DNA of 64,000 nucleotides from JAWWPY01 sp963822825 (GTDB taxonomy: Bacteria > Actinomycetota > Actinomycetes > Streptosporangiales > Streptosporangiaceae): NCBI GenBank assembly GCA_963822825.1, contig CAWGIW010000012.1:488620-552619 (forward strand). The letters are read 5' to 3'. Made by a program: the position numbers and the translations under genes. This document shows positions 52,765 through 62,239 of the stretch, piece after piece. Positions within the stretch are counted from its first letter, which is position 1. The number at the start of each line of letters is the position of its first letter. The notes under the pieces were generated by a model. The model saw only the letters and a list, made by a program, of their open reading frames with translations, was not told where the DNA came from and ran no database searches.

Positions 52765-53601
52765 ATGAAAACGCCAGACCTGCCGGTTGGCTTCGGCCTG
52801 CTCGGTCCGCTCCTGGTTGCCGATACCGGTGGCACGGCCATCGCTATCCCTCAACCCAAACAGCGGGTCATTATGGCCGCGCTGCTGCTGCGGGCCAACA
52901 CGACCGTTACCGGTGACCAGCTCGCGAGTGCATTGTGGCAGGACGCGCCGCCGCCCAATGCGCTGGCGGCGATCCGCACCTACGTGGCCCGGTTGCGCCG
53001 GACCCTGGGTCAGGTGGGTGCCCGGCTGGTCAGCCGGCCCACCGGTTACGCGGTCGAGGTTCACCCACCAGGAGAATTCGACCTGGACGAGCTTGACCGC
53101 CTGCATGCCGAGTCGCGGCTGGCCGCCGAGGCGCAACAGTGGGAACGGGCAGCCCGGGCATCGGGCAAGGCGCTGCGCCTATGGCGCGGCACCGCGCTGG
53201 AAGACATCCCATCCGATGTACTGCACCGGTCTGTTGCCGAGCGGCTGGAGGAATCGCGCCTGCAGCTGGCGACGGCCCGGATGGACGCCGAGCTGCACCT
53301 CGGCCGGGACCACTACGTGCTCGCCGAGCTCCGCCAGCTGGCGGCCGGGCATCCGCTGCATGAGCACATCCAGGCCCAGCTCATGCTGGCCTATTACCGG
53401 TGCGGACGGCAGGCCGACGCCCTGGGCACATACCAGCAGGTACGCAGGTGCCTGGCCGGCAGCCTCGGCGTCGATCCCGGACCCGAGCTGCGCCAGCTGC
53501 ACCAGCACATCGTGACCGCCGATCCCATGCTCGACCCTCCACAGTGGCCGCGGGCGGGCGAGCAGGGCCGGCCGAAGACGATGTGCGCGCTGCTGTACTA
53601 G
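52765..53601 (+). CDS. SARP family transcriptional activator
   Basis: A 278-aa Streptomyces-antibiotic-regulatory-protein type activator. A winged-helix DNA-binding domain occupies residues 5-95 (GFGLLGPLLVADTGG, then PKQRVIMAALLLRAN, then NALAAIRTYVARLRRTLG). The BTAD helical domain takes 100-250 (FDLDELDRLHAESR, LMLAYYRCGRQADALGTYQQ). ATG at 52765 follows GGAGAGGGA; ATG at 52747 is also open. Its last two codons and its stop (TAC TAG) come from the duplicated secreted-gene sequence, so its C-terminus was made by the insertion junction. It may now be driven by the duplicated promoter. Confidence 0.9.
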   Translation: MKTPDLPVGFGLLGPLLVADTGGTAIAIPQPKQRVIMAALLLRANTTVTGDQLASALWQDAPPPNALAAIRTYVARLRRTLGQVGARLVSRPTGYAVEVHPPGEFDLDELDRLHAESRLAAEAQQWERAARASGKALRLWRGTALEDIPSDVLHRSVAERLEESRLQLATARMDAELHLGRDHYVLAELRQLAAGHPLHEHIQAQLMLAYYRCGRQADALGTYQQVRRCLAGSLGVDPGPELRQLHQHIVTADPMLDPPQWPRAGEQGRPKTMCALLY

Positions 53602-53648
53602 CCGACAGTCCTAGTTCCAATCGATCGCAGGTCAGAAAGGACAGCGTG

Positions 53649-54129
53649 ATGAAGTCAGGCATCAAGAAGACAATGCGCGTCGCGACCACCTTCACCGGCG
53701 CCGCCGCCTGCGCGGTCGGCTTCAACAACCCGGCGGCGATGGCAGGCACCGCCCGGCCAGCAGCACAGGCCGGCCAGCAGCAACTGCACCGCATCGCCCT
53801 CGCCGAAAATAGGCGCGTCAGCGGCAGTATCCGCGAGGCTAATTGCGCAAGCCATTCGCATTGGATGCACATGGGTGGACCCCAGGGCAGCGTGGGCTGT
53901 ATTGGTTTCAAAGGACTGCTGGGCATGTCGCCCTACCCCAACCTGCGCAGCCTTCTGCGGAGGGAATAATTCTGGTATTTTCTGGGGCAACGACAATTTG
54001 CATAGCTACACGGTATACCAAAATTTCCACAGTGGAACCTATTTCTGGCACTTCCCGAGGAGCGTCAGGTGGTTTTATGTGAGTGAGATTGGTCTTTTTT
54101 CATGGCACGGCAACGATAAGTGCCCATAG
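53649..54129 (+). pseudogene. Small secreted protein, copy 2, frameshifted
   Basis: Near-identical to the gene at 50442 through the signal peptide and first half (IREANCASHSHWMHMGGPQG). Then one extra base in cgcagccttctgcgg (about 53947-53961; copy 1 has cgcagcttctgcgg) shifts the frame, and the read-through product ends at 53969. The other frame continues with CGGNNSGIFWGND, GTYFWHFPRSVRWFYVS and GNDKCP to 54129. Homology extends past the stop to about 54160. It has also lost its upstream region to the SARP insertion. Confidence 0.88.
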
Positions 54130-54149
54130 CAGCCGTAGGTCGCCACTGG

Positions 54150-54420
54150 GTTCGGGCAGGCCAGCGCAATGTGGTTCGGAGGGTCCGAGCCCGTGAAAGG
54201 TGCGCACTAGATTCTTGCACTTCTCCGATCGGCAAAATGTTGTTGATGCGGCTGCGGGCCGTGTCTCCATGCCGACGTGCCGGAACAAGGCCTGCATGTC
54301 GATGCGGAGGGTCTCGTAGTCGCGGTCGACGGGTCCAGATCTGGGGCTTGCGGCCCATGCGGGGGCTGTGGAGGCCGGCCAGGATGGGGCGATGACGTGG
54401 TCGCGGAGGGTGAGCAGGGG
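54150..54420 (-). pseudogene. Remnant of a small actinobacterial mobile-element-type protein
   Basis: On the minus strand, LRDHVIAPILAGLHSPRMGRK and MQALFRHVGMETR are in different frames, then INNILPIG. The pattern recalls a small conserved protein often seen near transposases in this group; I do not know its function. It overlaps the sequence just before the AfsR-like gene. Confidence 0.45.
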
Positions 54421-54432
54421 AATACGTGCGTC

Positions 54433-57360
54433 GTGTCGCCGGCCAATGGAGTGTGGTTCGGGCTGCTGGGCCCGTTGCTGGTGCGGTCCGGAAACATAGA
54501 ATTGCGTCTGACAGCAGCCAAGCAGCGGGTGCTGCTCGCATCCTTGCTATGCCGCCCCGGGCTGGTGATCTCCGCGGATGAGCTGGTCGAGTACCTGTGG
54601 GACGGTGCTCCTCCGGCAGGTGGCCGCTTCACGTTACACAGCTATATAAAGCGGCTGCGGCAGCGGCTGGGGCCGATAGTTGGCGCCCGGATCGAGACCT
54701 GCCAGCCCGGTTACCTGATCCGGGTCGAGACCGAAGAACTGGACACCGCCCGGTTCAATACGTTGGTCAGGGCAGGGGAGGAGGCGATGCGGCTCAGATC
54801 TTGGGATCAAGCGGCCGCTGCACTTACCGAGGCGCTGCACTTGTGGCGGAGTACTCCACTAGCAGACGTGCCGTCCGAGGAACTGGTCCGCAGTGTGCGG
54901 CCGAATTGGCAGCAGATGCGGTTGAAAGCGATCGAGTTGAGAAACGATGCCGAACTGCATCTGGGCAAACACACCGCCCTTGTGCCTGAACTCTACGCCT
55001 TGATCGAGCAGCACCCGCTACTGGAGCGGCTTTACGCTCAGCTCATGCTCGCGCTGTACCGGTGCGACCGTCAAGCGGACGCGCTGGCCGTCTATCAACG
55101 CGCACGTCGGCTTCTTGTCGAAGAGCTCGGCATTGAGCCCAACTCCGGGCTACAAGAGCTGCATAAGCGCATCCTGACCGCCGACTCGGAGCTGAGGAAT
55201 TGTCCTGCCGCAGCGGACCTGCCCGCGGTCGGCGCAGCCAGCATGCCCACCACTGTCCCGGCTGCTTATGCCGCCGCGCTTGACGGTCAATGTCCGGAGC
55301 TGATCAGGCCAGAGGCTGAGCCACGGCAGCTTCCAACCGCCACGCAATCCTTCGTGGGCCGGGTCGCTGAGCTGACCGCCCTTACCAAGCTGGCCGACCG
55401 TACCGCCGATGGCACTGGGACGGGGTTGATCTTGGTGACCGGCGCGGCGGGAGTGGGCAAAACCGCGCTGGCAATGCACTGGGCGCATGAGGTTGCCGAC
55501 CGGTTCCCGGATGGGCAGCTGTACGTGAACCTGCGCGGTTTCGGCCCAACCAGGGTGGCAGTTACACCTCGGCATGCGATTGGCAGATTCCTGGGCGCCC
55601 TGGGAGTTCCGGCCGACCGGATGCCTTTGACCCTGGAAGGCTGTGAGGATCTCTACCGTAGCCTGTCGGCAGACAGACGGATGCTGGTCGTGCTGGACAA
55701 CGCCCGTGACGTTACCCAGGTGCGCCCATTGCTGCCAGGCGGTCGGCACTGCATGGTGATCGTCACCAGCCGCAGCCAGCTCGCAGGCCTGGTCGTGGTC
55801 GAGGGGGCGCTGCCGCTCTCCCTTGACGTTCTCAGCAAGGCACAGGCCCGCGAGCTGTTGATCCGCCGCCTCACCGCAGACCGAGCCGCAGCCGAGCCCG
55901 GAGTAATCACCGAAGTGATCGAACAATGCGCCCAGTTGCCGCTCGCCCTCGCCGCCGCTGCCGCCCGCATTGCTCTTTACCCCGGCCTGTCCATAGCGAG
56001 TCTGGCCGCAGAATTGCGAGACACCGGCGGCCTGCTCCATGCACTGAACACCGGAGATGAAGAGAGCAGCATCCGGACCGCGTTGTCACGGTCCTACGAG
56101 ATCCTCAGCCCCCGGGCGTCGCGGATGTTCCGGCTGCTCGGCTTGCATGGCGGCCCGGACATCGCCGCTGCCGCCGCCGCCAGCCTAGGCGGTCTGTCAT
56201 TGACGGAGACGCATCAGCTGCTAGCTGAACTGGCCCACGCCAATTTGGTGAGCAGTCACTCTCCGGGGCGATTCACATTCCACAACCTGCTTCGTGTATA
56301 CGCTGCCGAGCGCGCTGAAATGGAAGAAGATAAAACGAGCCGGGGCGCAGCTATCGGCCGGGTACTTCAGCACTATGCTCACACTGCGTATGCCGCAGAC
56401 CGCCTTCTGTCTGCAGCGAAAGAACCGCTCATCTTGGCCAGGCCCCAGATCGGCGTCGCACCGGAAGGAATAGCCGATTATAGGCAGGCGCTAGCCTGGT
56501 TCCAGGACGAGTACCAGGTGCTGCTGGTGGCCGTTGAGTTTGCTGCCAAGACAGGATTCGACGCCTACGCCTGGCAGATCGCGTGGTGTCTAACCAGCAT
56601 ATTCGACCTGGAAGGGCGCTGGCAGGATGGGGCAGCAGTCCAGCGCACGGCACTCACGTCCGCTGAGCGAGTCGGCGACAAGGTCGGGCTGGCCCGTGCG
56701 CACGCCGGGCTCAGTGCCAGCCTCATTCAGCTGGGCGCGCTGGGCGACGCCGACGTCCACTTGCAGCATGCGCTCCGGCTGTGTACCGAGCTCGGTGACA
56801 AATTCGGGCAAGCCCAGGCCAGCCTTGGTTTGAGCCAGGTAACCAGGCGGCAGGGCCAGAACCGCCGGGCACTTCGTTACGCTGAGCAGGCGCTCGTCCT
56901 CCATCAGACCGCCGGTCACCTGGCCGGACAGGGACGAGCCCGCAGCGCCATCGGCTGGTGCCGGGCCCGGCTAGGTAATCACAAGCAGGCGCTGGCCGAC
57001 TGGGCGCAAGCCGTGGCCCGCTGCCGCGAGGCGCATGACCGGCTCGGCGAGGCCACGGCCTGGGACAGCCTCGCCTATGCCCACCGTCAGCTTGGCGAGC
57101 ACGCGAAAGCCATCGCGTGTTACCAGCGGGCGATTGACTTGGCAGGTCAACTGGGAGCGCGTTATCAGCGGGCTGAAGCCTTTACCCACCTTGGTGACAT
57201 CCAGCGTGACACTGGCGACGCTGTGAGCGCCCGTTACGCCTGGCAGCAAGCAGCCGACATACTGGATGAGCTACGTTGCCCCGATGCCGGGCGGATCAGT
57301 GCCCGGCTGCAGAATTCGGGGAACGACCGGGCCGTGGATCACCCCGATCAGCTTGCGTAG
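54433..57360 (+). CDS. AfsR-like regulator: SARP, NB-ARC and TPR domains
   Basis: A 975-aa multidomain activator. Residues 1-95 are the winged helix (WFGLLGPLLVRSGN, then SYIKRLRQRLGP). The BTAD follows to about 250 (LMLALYRCDRQADALAVYQR). NB-ARC starts near 320 with Walker A GAAGVGKTALAMHW, Walker B RMLVVLDNARD and VTSRSQLAGL. TPRs occupy the last 300 residues (LTELGDKFGQAQASLGLSQ type). GTG at 54433 is chosen because SARP homology starts eight codons on; the frame is open to 54277 through a remnant. It is the second NB-ARC regulator in the window and likely controls local accessory genes. Confidence 0.93.
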   Translation: MSPANGVWFGLLGPLLVRSGNIELRLTAAKQRVLLASLLCRPGLVISADELVEYLWDGAPPAGGRFTLHSYIKRLRQRLGPIVGARIETCQPGYLIRVETEELDTARFNTLVRAGEEAMRLRSWDQAAAALTEALHLWRSTPLADVPSEELVRSVRPNWQQMRLKAIELRNDAELHLGKHTALVPELYALIEQHPLLERLYAQLMLALYRCDRQADALAVYQRARRLLVEELGIEPNSGLQELHKRILTADSELRNCPAAADLPAVGAASMPTTVPAAYAAALDGQCPELIRPEAEPRQLPTATQSFVGRVAELTALTKLADRTADGTGTGLILVTGAAGVGKTALAMHWAHEVADRFPDGQLYVNLRGFGPTRVAVTPRHAIGRFLGALGVPADRMPLTLEGCEDLYRSLSADRRMLVVLDNARDVTQVRPLLPGGRHCMVIVTSRSQLAGLVVVEGALPLSLDVLSKAQARELLIRRLTADRAAAEPGVITEVIEQCAQLPLALAAAAARIALYPGLSIASLAAELRDTGGLLHALNTGDEESSIRTALSRSYEILSPRASRMFRLLGLHGGPDIAAAAAASLGGLSLTETHQLLAELAHANLVSSHSPGRFTFHNLLRVYAAERAEMEEDKTSRGAAIGRVLQHYAHTAYAADRLLSAAKEPLILARPQIGVAPEGIADYRQALAWFQDEYQVLLVAVEFAAKTGFDAYAWQIAWCLTSIFDLEGRWQDGAAVQRTALTSAERVGDKVGLARAHAGLSASLIQLGALGDADVHLQHALRLCTELGDKFGQAQASLGLSQVTRRQGQNRRALRYAEQALVLHQTAGHLAGQGRARSAIGWCRARLGNHKQALADWAQAVARCREAHDRLGEATAWDSLAYAHRQLGEHAKAIACYQRAIDLAGQLGARYQRAEAFTHLGDIQRDTGDAVSARYAWQQAADILDELRCPDAGRISARLQNSGNDRAVDHPDQLA

Positions 57361-57559
57361 CTCAGCGAGGTAGGGGATCGGTCGAAGGTAAGGCTCGCCA
57401 GCGCGGCGTGTAAAGCCGGATCGCCGACCGCGCCTAGGACGCTGCTGAAGTAGTCGGTTTCGTCTTTGGCGTCCTGGGTGTCTGGATTTTGGCGCCGGGC
57501 CTGGGCGCAGGTGCGTGTCATGGCCTGCGGAGTATGGGCTGGCCTGGGAGAATTGGTCT

Positions 57560-59133
57560 ATGGCACTGGGCAGGGCACAGGCTGGGCTGGGCTTTGATAA
57601 TCCCCGGGATCTGCTGGGAGACCGGCTGCGGGTGGGTTCCCTCGACCGGCTGCTGGCTGACCACGGGCACCTGATCTTCCCTGACGGTTACTTCGCCGAC
57701 CTGTATGCCGATTCGGCGAGGGCTGGCCGACGGTGGCGGCCCGGGTAGTGGCCACGGTGATGTTGCTGCAGGCGTTCGAGGGCTTGTCGGACCGGGAGGC
57801 TGCCGACCGGCTGGAAGTAGATCTGCGCTGGCAGGCCGCCGCTGGGGTTGATGCCGGGTACCGGGGGTTTCACCCGACGGTGCTGGTGGGGATGCGTAAC
57901 AAGCTGCGCGCCTCGGGCCGGCCGAGGCGGTTGTTCGAGGACACCAGGGCGACGGCCCGGGCCACGGGTGCGATGAAGCACCGGGGCCGGGTGCTGGACT
58001 CGACGGCGGTGTATGACGCGGTGGCTACCCAGGACACTGTTACCCAGTTGCGGTCGGCGATCCGCAAGGTGCTGTCCGCGCTGGACAAGGCTGGCAGCCC
58101 GGTGGCCGCTGCGGTCCGGCGGGTGCTGCGCCGTGATGATGATGACTCCGGCCCGGGGAAGCCGCCGTGTGACTGGGACGACCCGGCCGCCCGGGAAGCG
58201 CTGGTGGACGAGCTGGTCAAAGACGCGCTGTCGGCGCTGGGCGAACTCGATGGGCAGCAGCTGCCGCTTCCCGCGGCCGAGGCCGCTGACCTGCTGGCCC
58301 TGGTCGCCGGGCAGGACGTGGAGGAGGGCGGGGACGGGGTGTTCCGGATCGCCCGCAAAACCGCCCGGGACCGGGTGATCTCCACCGTGGACACTCAGGC
58401 CCGGCACGGGCACAAGTCCCGCAACCGCCACTTCGACGGGTACAAGGCTCACCTGTCCGTGGACCCCGATTCCGAGCTGATCGACGAGGTGGCCGCCACT
58501 GCGGCGAACACCCCGGACCGGGACGCTGCCGGGGAGCTGCTTGATGAGCTGGCCAGTGCCGGGGATAAGCCGGAGGTCGTCGGCGACTCCGCTTACGGGG
58601 ACGCGGCCACCCGCGCGGGCCTGGAGGCTCAGGGGTTCACGGTCACCGCGAAGTGCCCGCCGGCCCGCAATGCCGGCGGCCGGTTCCCCAAGGACCGCTT
58701 CGCCGTCGATCTGGAGCGCGGCACCGTGACCTGCCCGGCCGGGCAGGTCACCAGCATCGTCCCGGCTGGCCAGGGCGGCGGCAGGGCATCGTTCCGGCCC
58801 TGGTGCGGCGCCTGCCCGCTGCGATCGGCGTGCACCAGCGCCCGCCGGGGCCGCACGATCGCCATCCACCCGCACGAGGACGTCCTGCAAAAAGCCCGCG
58901 CTATCCAGCGTGACCCCGCCTGGCAGCAGCGCTACCGGGCAGACCGGCCCCTGGTCGAACGCAAGATCTCCCACTTCACCCGCCGGGCCTGGGGCGGCCG
59001 CAAAGCCCGCACCCGCGGGCTGGCCCGCATCACCACCGATCTGTGCGCCCGCGCCGGGGCCATCAACTGGGCCCGCCTGGCCGTCCTCGGGCTCGGCCAC
59101 GACGAGACAGGCTGGGTACTGGCGGCAACCTGA
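57560..59133 (+). pseudogene. IS1182-family transposase, frameshifted near the N-terminus
   Basis: DDE transposase. The N-terminal piece (ALGRAQAGLGFDNPRDLLG, then LIFPDGYFADLYADS) is in one frame to about 57722. The rest, starting VAARVVATVMLLQAFEGLSDREA at 57733, is in the next and runs 466 codons: LDSTAVYDAV (first Asp), VVGDSAYGD (second Asp), FRPWCGACPLRSAC, and LVERKISHFTRR (catalytic Glu). A one-base indel in gcgagggctggccg explains the break. The element ends were not found; 57361-57559 shows nothing else. Confidence 0.88.
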
Positions 59134-59134
59134 G

Positions 59135-59619
59135 CCCTGACAGCACCGCCGCCGCCCTGTGCCCACACGCCGCAGAACCCCAGGACCACCATCCCCAGCC
59201 CCCGTCACACGGCCACGCCGCCAGCCCGCGCCTGCTGCCATGCCAGCCAGGCACACAGACCCAGGCCCTGTTACCCGCGCCGCTGAAACAGCCCTTACTT
59301 CAGCGGCCTCCTAGGGGACAAACGGCGGACAGCCTGCCGAACTAGCCGGAGCAGAAAGCCAACGGTGGCGGATGCGGATCTCGGTCGATTCGCTTCATCC
59401 GCCAGGGGCATAGCCAGGTATAGGGCATTTATCCGCCGGACCGTGCCCGGCTTAATCTGCTGGCGGGTTACGGGGGGCTCACCTGGACGTATTAAAATCG
59501 CCCGCCCGCCCATTCATCACGGCGAGCACCTCCCTCACCGTCGAGGGCGCCTTCGGAGTCGCTGACGCGATCAGTCCCGGGAAGTTAAGCGTTTCCCGCT
59601 CGGTGGTTTGACCATCTGC
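59135..59619. other. Gap between IS1182 and group II intron; hairpin at 59279-59307
   Basis: About 480 bases without a credible gene. A perfect 9-bp stem (gccgctgaa / ttcagcggc) with an 11-base loop at 59279-59307 may be the transcription end or right-end structure of the IS. Sequence beyond 59340 is unassigned. Confidence 0.5.
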
Positions 59620-60099
59620 TAGCTTGCGCGCATGTTGCGTCCTGGAAGCTGGTCCAGGCCTGCGGGTGGAAGTCCCGTCCGGGTAGACACCGGAGTGCCC
59701 GGTAGCAGGCCCCGGTTCGCCGCTGAGAGGCGGCGGGCTAAGCGGGGTGTCAAAAGCCTCTTTGGAGGGAGCAAGCACGCGGGCCGTAGCGTAAAGCGAA
59801 CCTTGCAGCCTCGTCACAATCACAACGGAGGAGCCGAGCCGCTCATGTCACGGCGAAGGCCACGTCCGGCAGGCCTCGTTCCGGTTATGGCCTGGTGGGT
59901 TCTCCCGGGGTATGGAGGGCGGCACGTGTGCATGGTCTGGGCCGGAACAGGAGAGACCCGTCTGCCTGGCCTGCGTCGGGCAAAGACCAGGCGTATAAGC
60001 CGATGGTGAAGTCGCCTGGAGGGCAGCGGGAGTCCGAGGGGGCCGTAGTACCGGTGATCGGCGTGCAGCATAACGCGCCGGGAGGGAAGGGCCCTCGCT

Positions 60100-61526
60100 T
60101 TGATCACGCCTGGGATGAGGGTAAGCGTCAGGGCATGGCCGGGACCGCCCGGCCCAACCACCCCGGCGGGCCTTCGCCTGCCGTACCGGGAGAGGTTCGC
60201 AGCCGGCTTTCGATGGGCGGGCGTCTTCGGGAACGTGCGACGACTTCAGCGCAGGCTATGGGCTGCGGCCAAGCAGTCTCCGGAGCGGCGTTTCCACGCC
60301 CTGTATGACCGTATCTGCAGGGGTGACGTCCTGCGGGAGGCGTGGAAACGGGTCCGGGCCAATCGCGGGGCCGCCGGGGTGGATCGGATCACCCTGGCGT
60401 ATGTGGAGGACGAGTACGGGGTTGAGCGGCTGCTCGCTGAGCTTCAGCGCGATCTCCGCGAAGGCTGTTACCGTCCCGCGCCCGCCAGGCGCGTGGAGAT
60501 CCCGAAACCGCAAGGCGGGAAGCGGCCGCTGGGCATACCGTCGGTGCGTGACAGGGTGGCCCAGCAGGCGGCCAAGCTCGTGCTGGAACCCATTTTCGAG
60601 GCGGATTTTCGCCGTGCTCGTATGGGTTCCGGCCGAGCCGGTCGGCCACGCAGGCGATGGAACGGCTGCGCACCGGCTTCATCGAGGGCTGCCAGTTCGT
60701 CGCGGAGTTTGATATCCGCAATTTCTTCGGCGAGATCAGCCATGACCGGCTGCTCGCTGAGGCCGGGCGGCGGGTGTCAGACCGGCGGGTGCTCAAGCTG
60801 GTCCGCATGTGGCTGCAGGCAGGCGTGATGACGGACGGGGAGTTTCAGCGGACGGTCGCTGGGACACCCCAGGGCGGGGTCATTTCCCCGCTGCTGGCCA
60901 ACATCTACCTGCACGTCCTGGACACCGAGTTCACCAGGCGCGACCTGGGTGAGCTGGTGCGCTACGCCGACGACGGCGTGGCGCTGTGCCGGTCACCGGC
61001 GCAGGCCCAGGCGGCCCTGGACGCGGTGCGGGACATCCTCGCGTCGCTGGGGCTGGAACTGCACCCGGGGAAGACGAAGGTAGTTGACCTCAGGGAAGGC
61101 CGGGAAGGCCTGGATTTCCTCGGCTGCCACTTCCATGCCCGCATGTCGGGGCGGCTGTGGGAACAGAAGCGGATCATCCGCTACTACCTGCACCGCTGGC
61201 CCTCGCAGCAGGCGATGAACCGGCTCCGGGCCAAGGTCCGGGACCGCACCGGCCGCAACCGCACAGGCGTGAAAGACATCCGCGACGTGATCGCTGACCT
61301 CAACCCGCTGCTGCGCGGCTGGGGCAACTACTTCCGCACCGGGAACGCCGCCGCCAAGTTCCGCCAGGCTGACAATACGTCGCTGGCGGCTGAAACGTCT
61401 GATGATCAAGAAACGTGGGCGGAACCTGCGCGCCGGGCAGGCCCGGACAGTGGACCGAGGAGTGGTTGCAACGGGCACGGCCTTTACCGCCTGCGTGGCA
61501 CCATCCGCTATCCGAAGGCAGCGTAA
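60100..61526 (+). pseudogene. Group II intron reverse transcriptase/maturase, frameshifted
   Basis: RT motifs are in two frames: ANRGAAGVDRITL, EIPKPQGGKRPLGIPSVRDRV and LEPIFEADF in the first; then MERLRTGF, AEFDIRNFFGEI, GTPQGGVISPLLANIYL and the catalytic LVRYADDGV in the second. A one-base deletion near 60620 (a GFRPSRSATQAM-like segment spans it) explains the break. The C-terminus is again disordered: QWTEEWL is in a third frame, while GHGLYRLRGTIRYP is in the second. At least two indels make it inactive unless these are sequencing errors. Confidence 0.9.
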
Positions 61527-61548
61527 CCATGCCAAGAAGATCATCGGT

Positions 61549-61583
61549 AAGCCGTATGCGGGAAAACCGCACGTACGGATTGA
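61549..61583 (+). ncRNA. Group II intron domain V
   Basis: The sequence agccgtatgcgggaaaaccg followed by cacgtacgg folds as the domain V hairpin: AGC triad near the 5' end, a GAAA-type tetraloop region, and the two-base bulge (CG) opposite. This is the catalytic core of the ribozyme. It starts 23 bases after the maturase stop. Confidence 0.88.
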
Positions 61584-61636
61584 AAGGGGGATGGGGAAAC
61601 CGGACCGCACAGCGGCACCGGCGCCCCTGACTACCA

Positions 61637-62176
61637 ATGGCAGACCTGGGGCCCGTCGCTTGGCCGCCCGAGCCGATCATGACCGAGAGGCTCGTGCTCC
61701 GTGAGCCCGAGGCCCGGGACCGTGCGGCGTTCATCGAACTGCTCGCCTCGCCAGAGGTAGGCACCTACCTCGGTGACCCCCGGACGCGTGACGACCTTGA
61801 GCGCGCGGTGCCTGAGGCGCCCAAGCGGCACCCTGGCCTTTTCATAGTCGATCTCGATGGAGCCATGATCGGCCAGATCATTCTCAGGAGAGCAACGGGG
61901 CACGGTCCTCCGGCTGCTGCTGGGGAGGCCGAGCTCGGCTACCTGTTCCTGCCGGAGGCGTGGGGATTCGGGTACGCCGCCGAGGCGTGCGCAGCGGCAC
62001 TCGGCTGGTTCGTGGGCGCGCTTCCCGGCGAGAGGGTGGTGCTCTTTACCCAGACCGCCAACGCCCGCTCGATGCGCCTCGCGGCGAAGCTGGGGTTCAT
62101 CGAGGTAGAGCGGTTCGATGCCTACGGCGCCGAGCAGTGGTACGGCATGTGGTCCCCGGTCACGCCGTCCGGCTGA
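61637..62176 (+). CDS. GNAT family N-acetyltransferase (RimJ/RimL type)
   Basis: A 179-aa protein of the ribosomal-protein-type GNAT group: TERLVLREPEARDRAAFIEL at the N-terminus, AELGYLFLPEAWGFGYAAEA as the acetyl-CoA loop, and QTANARSMRLAAKLGFIEVERF. Homology begins at MTERL (ATG 61679), so that ATG may be the real start; ATG at 61637 is next to the presumed intron 3' end. Whether the intron cut off an upstream part of this gene is unclear. Confidence 0.88.
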   Translation: MADLGPVAWPPEPIMTERLVLREPEARDRAAFIELLASPEVGTYLGDPRTRDDLERAVPEAPKRHPGLFIVDLDGAMIGQIILRRATGHGPPAAAGEAELGYLFLPEAWGFGYAAEACAAALGWFVGALPGERVVLFTQTANARSMRLAAKLGFIEVERFDAYGAEQWYGMWSPVTPSG

Positions 62177-62239
62177 ACTCGTTGCCCACCGGGACCTTCC
62201 GCTGCCATGTCAGCCGAACCGGCAATCCCGCCGAACCGC

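Larger units (their letters stand above)
59620..61634 (+). mobile_element. Group II intron (approximate 5' end), maturase gene broken
   Basis: A retroelement of about 2.0 kb. A structured, non-coding leader with paired GC-rich segments (domain I region, about 59630-60090) precedes a reverse-transcriptase frame, which is followed by a clear domain V (61549-61583) and a probable domain VI ending near 61634. The 5' splice boundary is not certain; a GUGYG-type start was not clear. It lies just ahead of an acetyltransferase start, on the same strand. Confidence 0.8.
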
